DNA of 64,000 bases from Burkholderia sp. S171. Lineage in GTDB: Bacteria > Pseudomonadota > Gammaproteobacteria > Burkholderiales > Burkholderiaceae. Below the pieces are notes generated by a model that saw only the letters and a list, made by a program, of their open reading frames with translations, was not told the origin of the DNA and did not search any database. This document shows, in pieces, positions 44,526 to 54,425 of this stretch (its first letter is position 1; every line of letters starts with the position of its first letter). A program made the translations under genes and the position numbers. Location: the NCBI RefSeq assembly GCF_009766085.1, contig NZ_LMUF01000048.1:263939-327938 (forward strand), in the 5' to 3' direction.

Positions 44526-45836
44526 ATGTTGAGTGAAAGTCCTAGCGTAGCCGGCGCGTTTGCCGGCGATAGCGTGGAAGCAACCTACAAACGCGTGGCG
44601 TGGCGAATCGTTCCCTTGCTGTTTGTCTGCTACATCGTGGCGTACATGGATCGGGTGAACGTTGGCTTCGCCAAGCTGCAGATGCTTGCCGATCTTGGCT
44701 TTAGCGACACCATCTATGGTCTAGGCGCCGGGTTCTTCTTCCTCGGCTATTTCTTGTTCGAAGTGCCCAGCAACCTGCTGCTGCATCGGTTCGGGGCACG
44801 CAGATGGATTGCCCGCATCATGATCACCTGGGCGGTGCTCTCCATGGCGACAGCATGCGTCACTACACCCGCAGCTTTTTACGTGATCCGCTTTCTGCTC
44901 GGCATTGCGGAGGCCGGTTTCTTTCCCGGCGTGATTCTCTACTTGACCTACTGGTTTCCATCGCATCGCCGAGGCCGGATGACGGCTTGGTTCATGGCGG
45001 GGAATCCGATCTCGGGCATCATCGGCGGCCCACTCTCGGGGCTGGTCATGAAGTTACTCGCCGGCTCGTTCGGACTGTCGGGGTGGCAGTGGCTGTTTAT
45101 TATCGAAGCGCTTCCGGCGATCGTAATGGGTATCGTCGTCTATCACTATCTGGACGATAAGATCGCAGACGCGCGCTGGCTTCGCCCGGATCAAAAAGCC
45201 TTGATCAGCGCAGAGATAGAACGAGAAAGCAGGGCGCACACCCACGGGTCGATACGCAGCGTGCTTGTGTCGGCAAGGGTTTGGCTGTTGTGCTTTATCC
45301 TGTTTGGAATTGTCATGGGATCCTATGCAATTGGTTTCTGGCAACCCACATTGATTCGACTGGCGGGCATTGAAGATCCGCTGACAATCGGGATGCTGTC
45401 CATGATTCCCTATGCTGCAGCGTTGCTCTCCATGCTGCTGACAGCACGTCACGCGGATCGTACCCGCGAGCGCCGCTGGCATCTCGCCGTTCCAGCGCTC
45501 GTTGCCTCTGTTGGCTTCAGCGCGTGTGCGCTAAGCGGTTCGCATCTTTATCCCGCCATGATTGGCATGACGCTCGCGGCCATCGGCGTCATCACCGCGT
45601 TGCCCATGTTCTGGGCCTTGCCGACCGGCTTTTTAGGTGGCGCCGGCGCGGCAGCAGGCATCGCCTTGATCAATTGCACTGGCAACCTGGCCGGGTTCGT
45701 CAGCCCGTCAGTCATTGGATGGCTTAAGAATCAGACCCACTCGCTTAGTTCAGGATTGTTCCTGGTCGCCGCGATGATCGCGGTCGCCGGCATCTCCGTT
45801 GTCATGCTTATCCCGGCGAAGCTGGTTAACCGATAG
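44526..45836 (+). CDS. MFS transporter (ACS family, organic-acid importer)
   Basis: A 436-residue 12-TM transporter of the anion:cation symporter family. The N-terminal segment RIVPLLFVCYIVAYMDRVNVGFAKLQM is the hallmark of phthalate/hexuronate/galactonate-type permeases. ATG 44526 has AGGAG upstream. It probably imports the acid sugar used by the cluster. It starts 76 bp after the DapA-type gene. Confidence 0.9.
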   Translation: MLSESPSVAGAFAGDSVEATYKRVAWRIVPLLFVCYIVAYMDRVNVGFAKLQMLADLGFSDTIYGLGAGFFFLGYFLFEVPSNLLLHRFGARRWIARIMITWAVLSMATACVTTPAAFYVIRFLLGIAEAGFFPGVILYLTYWFPSHRRGRMTAWFMAGNPISGIIGGPLSGLVMKLLAGSFGLSGWQWLFIIEALPAIVMGIVVYHYLDDKIADARWLRPDQKALISAEIERESRAHTHGSIRSVLVSARVWLLCFILFGIVMGSYAIGFWQPTLIRLAGIEDPLTIGMLSMIPYAAALLSMLLTARHADRTRERRWHLAVPALVASVGFSACALSGSHLYPAMIGMTLAAIGVITALPMFWALPTGFLGGAGAAAGIALINCTGNLAGFVSPSVIGWLKNQTHSLSSGLFLVAAMIAVAGISVVMLIPAKLVNR

Positions 45837-45856
45837 CGTCTAATCAACCGTCGCGC

Positions 45857-45881
45857 ACGGAGGCTTGAGCGGTGCCTCCGT
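45857..45881. terminator. Hairpin between convergent operons
   Basis: ACGGAGGC (45857-45864) pairs with GCCTCCGT (45874-45881) across a 9-nt loop, shortly after the MFS stop and before the convergent molybdenum-enzyme gene. There is no long T-run. Confidence 0.5.
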
Positions 45882-46003
45882 CTAGTCGTTTCCTGATGAT
45901 TTTTATCCGAGTCAAGCGTTCTACAAAGGCACGGAGACACGAATAATGCAAGCGACTTTCTTTGCGGGTGAGTCGGCAATGGGCCGCGGTGCAGAAAGCG
46001 CTG

Positions 46004-48268
46004 TTAAACCCGCAATGCGGCCCGCAATATTTCCGGCGACAGCGGCAAATCCCTGAAGCGCTTGCCAGTCGCGTTAGCAATGGCGTTCGCCAACGCCGCC
46101 GACGTCGGTCCTTGTGACGCTTCACCGACACCCAAGAACGGCATGCCCGGCCGATCGATCAGATCGACATCGAGCACTTTCGGCGCCGACGAAAACCGCA
46201 AGATCGGGTACTGGCTCCAGTCGAAACTCGTTATGTTGTGCGCATCGAAGGTTGTTGCTTCGAACAGCGTCCAACTGGCCGATTGCACGATGCCGCCTTC
46301 GACCTGATTGCGCACGCCGTCCGGATTCACGATCTGTCCGCAATCGATCGCGCACGCCACGCGCTCGATCGTCACATAGCCTGTTTCGCGTTCGACCGCG
46401 ACTTCGACGGCCAGCGCGCAGTACGCCATCAGGTTCTTGTACATCGCGAACGCAAAGCCTACGCCGCGCGAAGAAGCGCCGTCATGCACGCGATGCGGCC
46501 AGCCGAAACGCTGTGATGCGCGTTCGATCACGTCACGCGCGCGCGGATCGTCGAGATGCTTCAAGCGGAACGCAACGGGATCGGCCTGCGCGGCGAGCGC
46601 GAGTTCGTCGATGAAACTCTCGATCGAAAAGATGTTGTGATACGCGCCGAGCGAACGCATCGCCGACACGCGGATCGGCATGTCCGGAAGAAAATGATGC
46701 TGCACGTAGAGATTCGGCAGGCGATACAGCGGAATGCTGTTGCGGTCACCACCGCCTTCGGGCATTGGAATTGGCTTCGGCGGCGCAGGCGTGAAGGGCG
46801 TCGATAAAAACCACGTTGGCATAAAGCGCCCGGCATTTTCGATGCGATTGTTGTGCGTGTTGCTCCACACCTCGAACCTCCAGTCGACGATCTGGCCGCT
46901 CGCATCCAATGATGCCGTCACATCGCTCGACATCGCCGGTCCGAACGGCTCCCATGTGTGCTCCTGCTCGCGCATCCATTGCACTCGCACGGGCTTTCCA
47001 GGCACGGCGCGCGCGATCAACGCAGCGTCGGCGGCGACGTCGTCGGCACCGTTGTGTCCGTAGCAACCGGAGCCTTCGACGTGGATGCAATGCACGCGCT
47101 CAAGCGGCATCGACAACATTTCGGCGAGCCCTTTGCGCATCGGAAACACGCCTTGCGTGTGGGTCCAGACCGTCATCGTGCCGTCATTGAGCCACGCGAC
47201 GGCGCACGACGGGCCAATCGATCCGTGTGTCAGATACGGCTTCGTGTAATGCGCTTGCAGGGTCTGGGTGGCGGGCGCGGTGGCGGCCGTTTTGTTCGCG
47301 ACGGAAATTTCCTGCGCGGGCAGTTTTTCGAGCGCCTCGTGGATGGTCGACTGCGCGGGCAACGGAGGACCGCTGTGCCAAATCGCGGCGCCGGACAGCG
47401 CCCGCATTGCGACGATCGCGCGCCATTCGTCGTCAGCGACAACCGCAAGATAGCTGCCGTCCTGCACGACGGCGATCACGCCGGGCATGGCGCGTATCGG
47501 GTCGATATCGACTGATTGCAGCGTTGCACCGTAAGACGGCGGCCGGACGACGCGCGCATGCACCATGCCGGGCAACTTCAAGTCTTGCACGTAACACGGC
47601 GCGCCGGTCACCTTGCCTGGGATATCGACACGATGAAACGACTGGCCGATCACCTTGAACATCTTTGGATCTTTGGTCGGTGCATCGGGCACGGCGTTGC
47701 GATGCAAGTTGACGCCGCTGACCGCTTCGCCGAAGGTCAGTCGACGGCCATCGTTCGCAACAATTTCGCCATCCTGAGTAGTCAGCGACGCGACATCGAC
47801 GTTCATTCGCGTGGCCGCGGCATCAAGCAACAGCGCGCGCACCTGCGCGGTCGCGTTGGCGATTGCGGTGCCGCTGTCGGCGGTCGAATGACTGCCGGCG
47901 GTGTAGCCTTCGTCGGGTGTCGCGTTCGTATCGGCGGTGACGAGGACAATGTGCTCGGGCGGCACGCCGAGTTGTTCGGCGGCGATCTGCATGAACGCCG
48001 TGCGAATGCCGGTGCCGAGTTCCGCCTTGCCGGTGAACACCGTGATGCGGCCCGTTTCGTCGATCTTCACCCACGCGTCGAGCATCGGCGATGTCTTGAG
48101 GCTGCCCGGGAGTTGCGGCGCGGATGCGGTGAACGTACCGGCTTCGGTCGTCGTGGTCTGCGCGAGCGCGCGTACGGAGGGCAACAGTGTGAAGCCGACC
48201 ATCACGCTGCCAGCTGCAAGAAAGCGGCGGCGATTGAGGTTGTCAGGCGGAATGCGCGGATCGTTCAT
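46004..48268 (-). CDS. Periplasmic molybdopterin-binding dehydrogenase large subunit (IorB/aldehyde-dehydrogenase type)
   Basis: A 754-residue xanthine-oxidase family large subunit. The start at 48268 overlaps the preceding stop (ATGA). The N-terminus has a twin-arginine signal (NRRRFLAAGSVMVGFTLL), so the folded enzyme is exported by Tat. Conserved stretches include VFTGKAELGTGIRTAFMQIAAEQLG, EGYTAGSHSTADSG and PFLGVGEASQGPTSAALANAI near the active-site Glu. With the 2Fe-2S subunit and cytochrome it forms a periplasmic dehydrogenase for an aldehyde or N-heterocycle, passing electrons to the respiratory chain. The substrate is unresolved. Confidence 0.9.
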   Translation of the reverse strand: MNDPRIPPDNLNRRRFLAAGSVMVGFTLLPSVRALAQTTTTEAGTFTASAPQLPGSLKTSPMLDAWVKIDETGRITVFTGKAELGTGIRTAFMQIAAEQLGVPPEHIVLVTADTNATPDEGYTAGSHSTADSGTAIANATAQVRALLLDAAATRMNVDVASLTTQDGEIVANDGRRLTFGEAVSGVNLHRNAVPDAPTKDPKMFKVIGQSFHRVDIPGKVTGAPCYVQDLKLPGMVHARVVRPPSYGATLQSVDIDPIRAMPGVIAVVQDGSYLAVVADDEWRAIVAMRALSGAAIWHSGPPLPAQSTIHEALEKLPAQEISVANKTAATAPATQTLQAHYTKPYLTHGSIGPSCAVAWLNDGTMTVWTHTQGVFPMRKGLAEMLSMPLERVHCIHVEGSGCYGHNGADDVAADAALIARAVPGKPVRVQWMREQEHTWEPFGPAMSSDVTASLDASGQIVDWRFEVWSNTHNNRIENAGRFMPTWFLSTPFTPAPPKPIPMPEGGGDRNSIPLYRLPNLYVQHHFLPDMPIRVSAMRSLGAYHNIFSIESFIDELALAAQADPVAFRLKHLDDPRARDVIERASQRFGWPHRVHDGASSRGVGFAFAMYKNLMAYCALAVEVAVERETGYVTIERVACAIDCGQIVNPDGVRNQVEGGIVQSASWTLFEATTFDAHNITSFDWSQYPILRFSSAPKVLDVDLIDRPGMPFLGVGEASQGPTSAALANAIANATGKRFRDLPLSPEILRAALRV

Positions 48269-48720
48269 GCGGGTTGCCCCGCCTGACGAATCGCTGCAAG
48301 TATGCGCATGTGCGTGCCGCAGCGGCACAGGTTCGGCTCCATGTGCTCGCGAATCTGCTCGTCGGTGGGCGAGGGTACGCGATCGAGCAGCGCCTGCGCG
48401 CGCATCACCATGCCCGCGATGCAGTAGCCGCACTGCGCCGCCTGTTTATCGATGAATGCCTGTTGCAGTTTGCCGGGCTTCTCCGTGCTGCCGAGTCCTT
48501 CGATGGTACGCACAGGACGGGTGCCGATTGCCGCGACCGGCATCAGGCACGAGAACACGGGCTTGTCACCGACGATCACCGTACACGCACCGCATTGGCC
48601 CAGACCGCAGCCATATTTCGCGCCGTGCAAGCCGAGTTGATTACGCAGAGCGTAGAGGAGCGGCGTCGACGGATCGATATCGAGTTGATGCGGCGTGCCG
48701 TTCACAATGAGCGTCATCAT
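48265..48720 (-). CDS. 2Fe-2S subunit of the molybdenum dehydrogenase (IorA-like)
   Basis: A 151-residue protein with two 2Fe-2S clusters. GCGLGQCGACTV and the later Cys of VFSC bind the plant-type cluster. CGYCIAGM and CRCGTH bind the helical cluster. It has no signal peptide and is presumably carried out by Tat with its partner. The start (48718-48720) overlaps the cytochrome stop by 4 bp, and its own stop overlaps the large-subunit start. Confidence 0.93.
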   Translation of the reverse strand: MMTLIVNGTPHQLDIDPSTPLLYALRNQLGLHGAKYGCGLGQCGACTVIVGDKPVFSCLMPVAAIGTRPVRTIEGLGSTEKPGKLQQAFIDKQAAQCGYCIAGMVMRAQALLDRVPSPTDEQIREHMEPNLCRCGTHMRILAAIRQAGQPA

Positions 48721-50036
48721 GGTTCGTGAGACTCCTTGCGCAGGCGTTCGATGTTGGCTTCGTCGAGCGTCCATGCGGGTTGGCTGCTGAAATTCGAGCG
48801 CAGGTACGCGGCCAGATCGACGATCTGCGCGTTGGTGAACGTGTCGGCGAAGCCGGGCATGAAGGCGGCGCGCGTGCTGCGATCGGTGGGAATGCCGTCG
48901 AGAATCATCCGCAGCGCGTTACGTGGATCGTGCGCATTGACGGCGGTGCTGAGTGCCAGCGATGGACGGCTGCCCAGCGTCGTCATCGGCGCGTTCGTTG
49001 CATGGCAGGAGGCGCATGCCGCTGAGAAAAGCATTGCGCCGTTGTAGACGCTATTCATGTTTGCCTGAGCGGTTTGCTGCATTGCCTTGGGCGATGCTTC
49101 GGCTGGCTTTTGTAGTGAGAGCAGATAAGTGGCCATCGCATCGATGTCGGCAGCGGATGCATTCGTCAGCGATTGCGTCACGGCTCGCATCGGTCCGGCC
49201 GCTGCACCATGTTGATCGGCGAAACCGGTGCGCAGATACGCCGCGAGTTGATCGTGCGTCCACGGTTTCGGTGCGCTTGGCAACGTCGTCAACGCGGGTG
49301 CCTCCCAGCCTTCGAGCACGTTGCCGTCGAACGGGTCGCCGCGCTTTTCTGCGCCGAGCAAATTCATCGGCGTGTGGCATGCGGCGCAATGCGCGGGGCC
49401 GTCGATCAGGTATTTGCCGCGCATTAGCTGTGCATCATGCGTTGCGGGTTCTGCTGGCAATTCGCCATCCGCTTCGACACCGGGATGCAAAAAGAACAGA
49501 TTCCATACGGCGATCAACGGACGGAAACTGAGCGGGAACATCAACTGGTTCGCGGGCGCGGTTGACTGCACGGCATCACGCGACATCAGATACGCGTAGA
49601 GCGCGGCGATGTCGGTGTCCGTCATGTGCGTAAAGTGCGGATACGGAAAGGCAGGGTAGAGCATGTGACCATCGCGCGCGATGCCGCGACGCATTGAACG
49701 CGTGAAATCGCTGAGCGACCAGTCACCAATGCCGGTTTCGCGATCGGGCGTGATATTGGTCGAGTAGATCGTACCGAACGGCGTCTCAAGCGGACGGCCG
49801 CCTGCAAAAGGCGCACTGCGATTTGCCGTGTGGCACACGACGCAATCGCCGATTGCAGCCAGATTCGCGCCGTGCTTGAGCAGGGCGGTGTCCGTGAGCG
49901 GTAGCGTAGGGGTTTCTGCTGCGTTGGCCGTCGATGTGAAGTGCGGATGGGCGAGCGAGCCAGGCGTCACCGCGAAAAACGCGGCGCACGACAATGCGCC
50001 TAGCGATGCCGCCAACCCCATCGACCTCTTCTTCAT
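48717..50036 (-). CDS. Triheme cytochrome c subunit
   Basis: A 439-residue exported cytochrome. A Sec signal peptide (MKKRSMGLAASLGALSCAAFFAV) ends around the HPHFTSTANAA segment. Three CxxCH heme sites occur at Cys65-His69 (CVVCH), Cys217-His221 (CAACH) and Cys341-His345 (CASCH). The layout matches the membrane-associated triheme subunits of alcohol/aldehyde dehydrogenases. It takes electrons from the 2Fe-2S subunit and passes them to quinone or oxidase. It is the first gene of the three-gene operon. Confidence 0.93.
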   Translation of the reverse strand: MKKRSMGLAASLGALSCAAFFAVTPGSLAHPHFTSTANAAETPTLPLTDTALLKHGANLAAIGDCVVCHTANRSAPFAGGRPLETPFGTIYSTNITPDRETGIGDWSLSDFTRSMRRGIARDGHMLYPAFPYPHFTHMTDTDIAALYAYLMSRDAVQSTAPANQLMFPLSFRPLIAVWNLFFLHPGVEADGELPAEPATHDAQLMRGKYLIDGPAHCAACHTPMNLLGAEKRGDPFDGNVLEGWEAPALTTLPSAPKPWTHDQLAAYLRTGFADQHGAAAGPMRAVTQSLTNASAADIDAMATYLLSLQKPAEASPKAMQQTAQANMNSVYNGAMLFSAACASCHATNAPMTTLGSRPSLALSTAVNAHDPRNALRMILDGIPTDRSTRAAFMPGFADTFTNAQIVDLAAYLRSNFSSQPAWTLDEANIERLRKESHEP

Positions 50037-50236
50037 CGCGTCTCCATCGATGCCCCCGATTCAGCATCATGTATAGCATAGGATAAAGCGATCGCGTTTT
50101 GCCATAGGATTCAATCAAGCTTCCGATGAAACTGATGACGCCAACGTGGCGCGGAGATGGCGCGAGTGTGGCGTCGTTGATATGAGCGTATGCATTGAGG
50201 CGTTTCACCGCTGCGCTGGTGAAACGTGCACTCCTA

Positions 50237-51685
50237 TCATTCGTTGACTGGGGTAGTCGTCGCCCGGGTCGACGCGCCGTGAGCAACGCGCGGTTCATTC
50301 TGGCGACGTCGATAGGCCGTGTCCCGCGACGCCAGCCAGAAATACAGTGGCGATGTAAGGAGAAGTCCAATCAACCACGAGAGGTCCGCGCCGTCCAGGT
50401 ACTTTGGAATTGGACCCGTATAGATAGGCGTATTCATGAAAGGTATCTGCACCAGAATGCCGACTGCGTAGGCGGTCAATGCCTGCGGATTGAAGCGCCC
50501 ATAGATGCCACCGTCCGCCTGGAAAATAGACTGGATGTCGTATTGCCCTTTGTGAATCACGTAGAAGTCAATCAGGTTGATAGCGGTCCAAGGAACAAGA
50601 ACGACGAGCAGAGCAAGCACGAGGTCCACCAGGTTCCCAACAAAGTTCGTGGACGCACCAATCGCGGCATAGCAGCACGCAGTGAAGATGACAACCGACA
50701 CCACTGCCCGCGCCTTTGCCGTCGGAATCCAACGATATGCGAACGTTTGAACCGACGTAATCACAGCGAGAACAGCCCCGTACAGGTTAAGGGCGTTGTG
50801 ACTAATGACGCTCAACAGGAATAGCACGAGCATGAGGGTACCCAGTGGTCCGGTAGCCTGCTTCACAGCGTCCATCGCATCGGCTCCCTCCGGCACCGCC
50901 AGAACAGCGACTGCCCCGAAGACGAAGGCCAACGTTGAGCCAACCACACAGCCAAGATAGGTGGCCCAGAATGTCGAGGCGACACCGACGCTCTCCGGCA
51001 GGTAGCGTGAATAATCGGAAACGTACGGAGCGAAGGCGATCTGCCAGAGTGCGGAGAGTGACACCGTCGCCAGCCAGCCCGCGAAACTGAAACCTCCGCG
51101 GGTCAGGAAATCACCCGTCTCTATGTGCGTGAGGATGTACCAGTAACCAACAACAATGCCGATTCCGAGCACCCAGGTGCCGATGCGGTTGAGCAGGTGG
51201 ATGAACCGGTAACCGATGATGCCGATTAAGCCCGAGCCAACCGCACCAATCACGACACCGGCAGGCACGGGTATAGACGATGCAATGCCGTGCACCGACT
51301 TACCCGCGAGCACAATATTGGACGCGAAAAATCCAACGTACATCACTGCGGCGATGACCGTCACAAGCAGTGCGCCCCAGGAGCCAAATTGTGCGCGGCT
51401 CTGAATCATCTGCGGGATTCCCATCTGGGGACCTTGCGCCGAGTGCAGCGCCATCAACACACCGCCCACAGCTTGCCCGACAATGATTGCGACGATTCCC
51501 CAGAGCAGATTCAGATGAAACATCTGCACGCCAAGCGCGCCAGTTACGATAGGCAGCGGTGCAATATTCCCACCGAACCAAAGTGTGAAAAGATCCCGTA
51601 CCTTTCCATGCCGGTCCTTGGGAGGCACGTATCCGATTGTGTGCTTCTCGAATAGTGGGGACGCGTTGCTGTCAGGTGTACTCAC
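50237..51685 (-). CDS. NCS1-family nucleobase/hydantoin-type permease
   Basis: A 482-residue membrane protein with about 12 helices. GTG 51685 has AGGAG upstream; the longer frame is unlikely. HTIGYVPPKDRHGKVRDLFTLWFGGNIAPLPIVTGAL is the NCS1 (CodB/PucI/Mhp1) N-terminal signature. Members import cytosine, allantoin, hydantoins or related compounds with protons or sodium. It diverges from a LysR gene beyond which the M20/DUF1028/RidA/FMO genes lie, so it probably imports their substrate. Confidence 0.92.
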   Translation of the reverse strand: MSTPDSNASPLFEKHTIGYVPPKDRHGKVRDLFTLWFGGNIAPLPIVTGALGVQMFHLNLLWGIVAIIVGQAVGGVLMALHSAQGPQMGIPQMIQSRAQFGSWGALLVTVIAAVMYVGFFASNIVLAGKSVHGIASSIPVPAGVVIGAVGSGLIGIIGYRFIHLLNRIGTWVLGIGIVVGYWYILTHIETGDFLTRGGFSFAGWLATVSLSALWQIAFAPYVSDYSRYLPESVGVASTFWATYLGCVVGSTLAFVFGAVAVLAVPEGADAMDAVKQATGPLGTLMLVLFLLSVISHNALNLYGAVLAVITSVQTFAYRWIPTAKARAVVSVVIFTACCYAAIGASTNFVGNLVDLVLALLVVLVPWTAINLIDFYVIHKGQYDIQSIFQADGGIYGRFNPQALTAYAVGILVQIPFMNTPIYTGPIPKYLDGADLSWLIGLLLTSPLYFWLASRDTAYRRRQNEPRVAHGASTRATTTPVNE

Positions 51686-52265
51686 GATACCGTCTCCTAT
51701 AATCCACGCCTTAGCGTATATAATGATTTTGTAATTTTGCAATCTGAAATGAGCACTCGGCACCGGCTGGCAGAGACATGAAATGCTGATCAAAATCCAG
51801 ACCCGGTGCTTGGTTTGTGCCGCGGCGTCCGAATGCTTATCGACCCTTTTGTGTTCGAAAGACCACCCACTGCTGACGTTTCGAATCTGCCTCCAAGCGA
51901 GGTCGAGGTCTTAATTTAGCGAAGTAGCTCATATTTGGAAAATATGGTTTTATGTGCTTCTAAACAGCTTTTTTGTTTCTTCGCTGAACGCCCTTTGCTA
52001 AAGGCGCTACAGGGACCTCGGGCTCACTCCTTCGGTATGTCGCGGGGTAAACACCGACCACACACCAGGCGTACCAGCCAATTTCCTGCAGTTCATAACT
52101 ACGTCTGATACGTTCAGGAATAGCGCGGCACTCGCGCGATGATGCAGACAAGCAAAAATGTACTCGAGTCATACAATAAAGCTCTGCCGCCGGCCAACCA
52201 TCCACTTTTTCACGCTGTAAGATGCGGGGGGTCTATATGGTTTGATAGCGCAGCAGAGGCTTCCG
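51686..52265. other. 580-bp spacer between divergent permease and LysR genes
   Basis: An AT-rich stretch (51715-51745) upstream of the permease resembles a promoter on the minus strand (TTGCAA, then TATACG sixteen bases later). An 81-codon minus-strand frame (51960-52205, ending RRNKKAV) has some coding look, but I cannot match it to any family. No other structure is evident. Confidence 0.35.
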
Positions 52266-53189
52266 GTGGCAACTTATACATTGAGACAACTGAAGTATTT
52301 CGTAGCGACGGTGGAGGCGGGGAGCGTGGCGGAGGCGTCCCGGCAGCTCTATATTGCCCAGCCATCCGTTTCGACCGCCATCAAGGGCCTGGAAGAGAGC
52401 TTCAATGTACAGCTCTTCATCCGTCATCATGCCCAAGGCGTGTCTCTGACGCCAGCAGGTACGCGCTTCTACCATAAAGCGCAGGAACTTCTTCGCGTCT
52501 CTCGCGAATTCGAACAGAATGCCCTTGCCGACAACGACATCGTAACCGGACAGGTTGACATAGGTTGTTTCGAAACCGTGGCGCCGCTCTATCTCCCCCA
52601 ACTCATCGCGGGCTTTAGAGCACTCTATCCCGGCGTTGTCATCCGAATGCGAGACGGAGAACAGCAAGAACTCGTACAAGGGCTGACCGCAGGTACGTTC
52701 GACTTGGCCTTTCTCTACGACCATGAGCTCGACGGGACAATAGAAACCGAACCACTGATGCCCCCGCAGATCCCTTATGTCTTGCTACCTGAGGGGCATC
52801 GCTTCGTACACCAGAAGCAGGTATCGTTGCGCGACCTTTGTCTGGAACCCATGATTCTGCTCGATGTACAACCCAGCCGAACCTACTTCGTGAGTCTCTT
52901 TCACGAGCTTGGATTGACACCCAACATCGTTTTCGGCTCCCCCTCAATAGAGATGGTCCGTGGAATGGTCGGGCAAGGCTTCGGGTTCTCGCTGCTGGTT
53001 ACACGCCCGCACTCCGAATACACCTATGACGGCAAGAAGGTGGTGATAATCGACATCGCTGAGACCGTCGCCCCATCGGGGCTCGTAAGCGCCCGACTCA
53101 AGCGGGGTCAACTGACGAAGCCTGCTCAAATCTTTCTGGACTTCTGTCGCGAGCGCCTGGCAACAATGCCCCCAAAACTTACCCCATGA
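52266..53189 (+). CDS. LysR-family transcriptional regulator
   Basis: A 307-residue regulator. GTG 52266 with AGAGG six bases upstream is the likely start; an in-frame TTG at 52242 is the alternative. HTH: YTLRQLKYFVATVEAGSVAEASRQLYIAQPSVSTAIKGLE. It diverges from the permease and converges on the M20 gene, so it probably controls both the importer and the catabolic genes. Confidence 0.9.
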   Translation: MATYTLRQLKYFVATVEAGSVAEASRQLYIAQPSVSTAIKGLEESFNVQLFIRHHAQGVSLTPAGTRFYHKAQELLRVSREFEQNALADNDIVTGQVDIGCFETVAPLYLPQLIAGFRALYPGVVIRMRDGEQQELVQGLTAGTFDLAFLYDHELDGTIETEPLMPPQIPYVLLPEGHRFVHQKQVSLRDLCLEPMILLDVQPSRTYFVSLFHELGLTPNIVFGSPSIEMVRGMVGQGFGFSLLVTRPHSEYTYDGKKVVIIDIAETVAPSGLVSARLKRGQLTKPAQIFLDFCRERLATMPPKLTP

Positions 53190-53215
53190 CTACCTGCCTT
53201 GGCGGGTGCGCGCCG

Positions 53216-53238
53216 TCGCTTTGCAACAGCCAAAGCGA
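53216..53238. terminator. Hairpin between convergent genes
   Basis: TCGCTTTG (53216-53223) pairs with CAAAGCGA (53231-53238) across 7 nt, between the convergent LysR and M20 genes. Confidence 0.45.
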
Positions 53239-53255
53239 TTCACCGTCCTCAAGAG

Positions 53256-54425
53256 TTACAGATTGGCGGGGCTGCAAAGGTAGTCAAGGAGCCGACCCAG
53301 CATTGCATCGCAACCTTCAAGCTGTCCAGTAGCAATGAACTCGTCGGGCTTGTGACCCTGGTCCATGCTCCCCGGTCCACAGACGACAGTCGGAATTCCC
53401 GCTTGGGTAAACAGGCCGCCCTCCGTGCCGAAGGCCACCGTTCCGAAGTCGGTGGAACCAGCGAGTTGCGACAACAGACGCGCAGCTTCACTGTCGGGAG
53501 ATGTGGCGAGACCCGGATACGAATTCAGTTCTTTCATGTTGATATCGGTATCTTCCTTTGCGGCCCGCATTTTGGGCAGCAACTCTGTCTCAGCGAACCG
53601 TCGCAGGTCGTCTGCCACATGCTGCTGATTGAAACCTGGCAGCGCTCGCACCTCAAAGTCGAATTCGCATTCGGCGGGTACGATGTTCAGGGCACGTCCA
53701 CCCTTGATAACCCCGGTCTGCACAGTCGAGAACGGCGGGTCGAAGCGCTCATCGTGATGTTCCAGCCCGGCGAGCCGTTCGCCAATCTCTTCCAGGTGAC
53801 CGATAAGGCGCGCTGCGTACTGAATCGCATTGACGCCGTATGGCGCATAGGCTGAGTGGCAAGCATGGCCTTTCACCTGACACCGCATGGCCATCTTCCC
53901 CTTGTGCCCAAGGACAGGCTTCAGCTCCGTCGGCTCGCCAATCAGGCAAAGACGCGGCCTGAGCTCGCGGTTTTCAAGTTCGGCCAGCATCGACCGCACA
54001 CCGAGACAGCCCAGCTCTTCATCGTAGGAGAAAGCGAGATGTACCGGGAGCTTCAGGCGCTGTTTGCGAAACAGCGGCACTGCGGCCAGTACTGAGGCGA
54101 TGAAACCCTTCATGTCGGCCGTTCCTCGCCCGTATAAGCGGCCGTCCCTGTTCGTCAGTTGAAACGGGTCCATTGTCCAGGCTTGCCCATCTGTTGGAAC
54201 AACATCGGTGTGACCCGAGAGCGCCACTCCGCCGCAGTCATCCGGGCCAATGGTCGCAAAGAGGTTGGCCTTCGTTCGCTCCGCGTTGTAGAAGAGCTCA
54301 CTTTCTACGCCGTGGTCGGACAGGTATTGCTGGATGAAGGCGATTAACTGCAAGTTCGAATCGCGACTGACTGTCGGAAACGCAATGAGCCGCTCAAGCA
54401 GGTCGCGACTGGACAGTTCATTCAT
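53256..54425 (-). CDS. M20-family deacylase (ArgE/acetylornithine deacetylase type)
   Basis: A 389-residue zinc amidohydrolase. GHTDVVP gives His and Asp, GRGTADMKGF the second metal Asp, and EELGCLGVRSM supplies the catalytic/metal Glu. GEPTELKP is the ArgE-type substrate loop. The start is taken at 54425, 8 bp inside the end of the DUF1028 gene, with GGAG upstream. ArgE itself works in arginine synthesis, but here the neighbours suggest removal of an acyl or carbamoyl group in a catabolic pathway. Confidence 0.9.
   Translation of the reverse strand: MNELSSRDLLERLIAFPTVSRDSNLQLIAFIQQYLSDHGVESELFYNAERTKANLFATIGPDDCGGVALSGHTDVVPTDGQAWTMDPFQLTNRDGRLYGRGTADMKGFIASVLAAVPLFRKQRLKLPVHLAFSYDEELGCLGVRSMLAELENRELRPRLCLIGEPTELKPVLGHKGKMAMRCQVKGHACHSAYAPYGVNAIQYAARLIGHLEEIGERLAGLEHHDERFDPPFSTVQTGVIKGGRALNIVPAECEFDFEVRALPGFNQQHVADDLRRFAETELLPKMRAAKEDTDINMKELNSYPGLATSPDSEAARLLSQLAGSTDFGTVAFGTEGGLFTQAGIPTVVCGPGSMDQGHKPDEFIATGQLEGCDAMLGRLLDYLCSPANL

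Noticed and set aside
47516..48286. 256-codon plus-strand frame opposite the molybdenum subunit
   Set aside because: Antisense shadow with Arg/His-rich composition.
51960..52205. 81-codon minus-strand frame between permease and LysR gene
   Set aside because: No recognised family and no clear start signal; left as part of the spacer.
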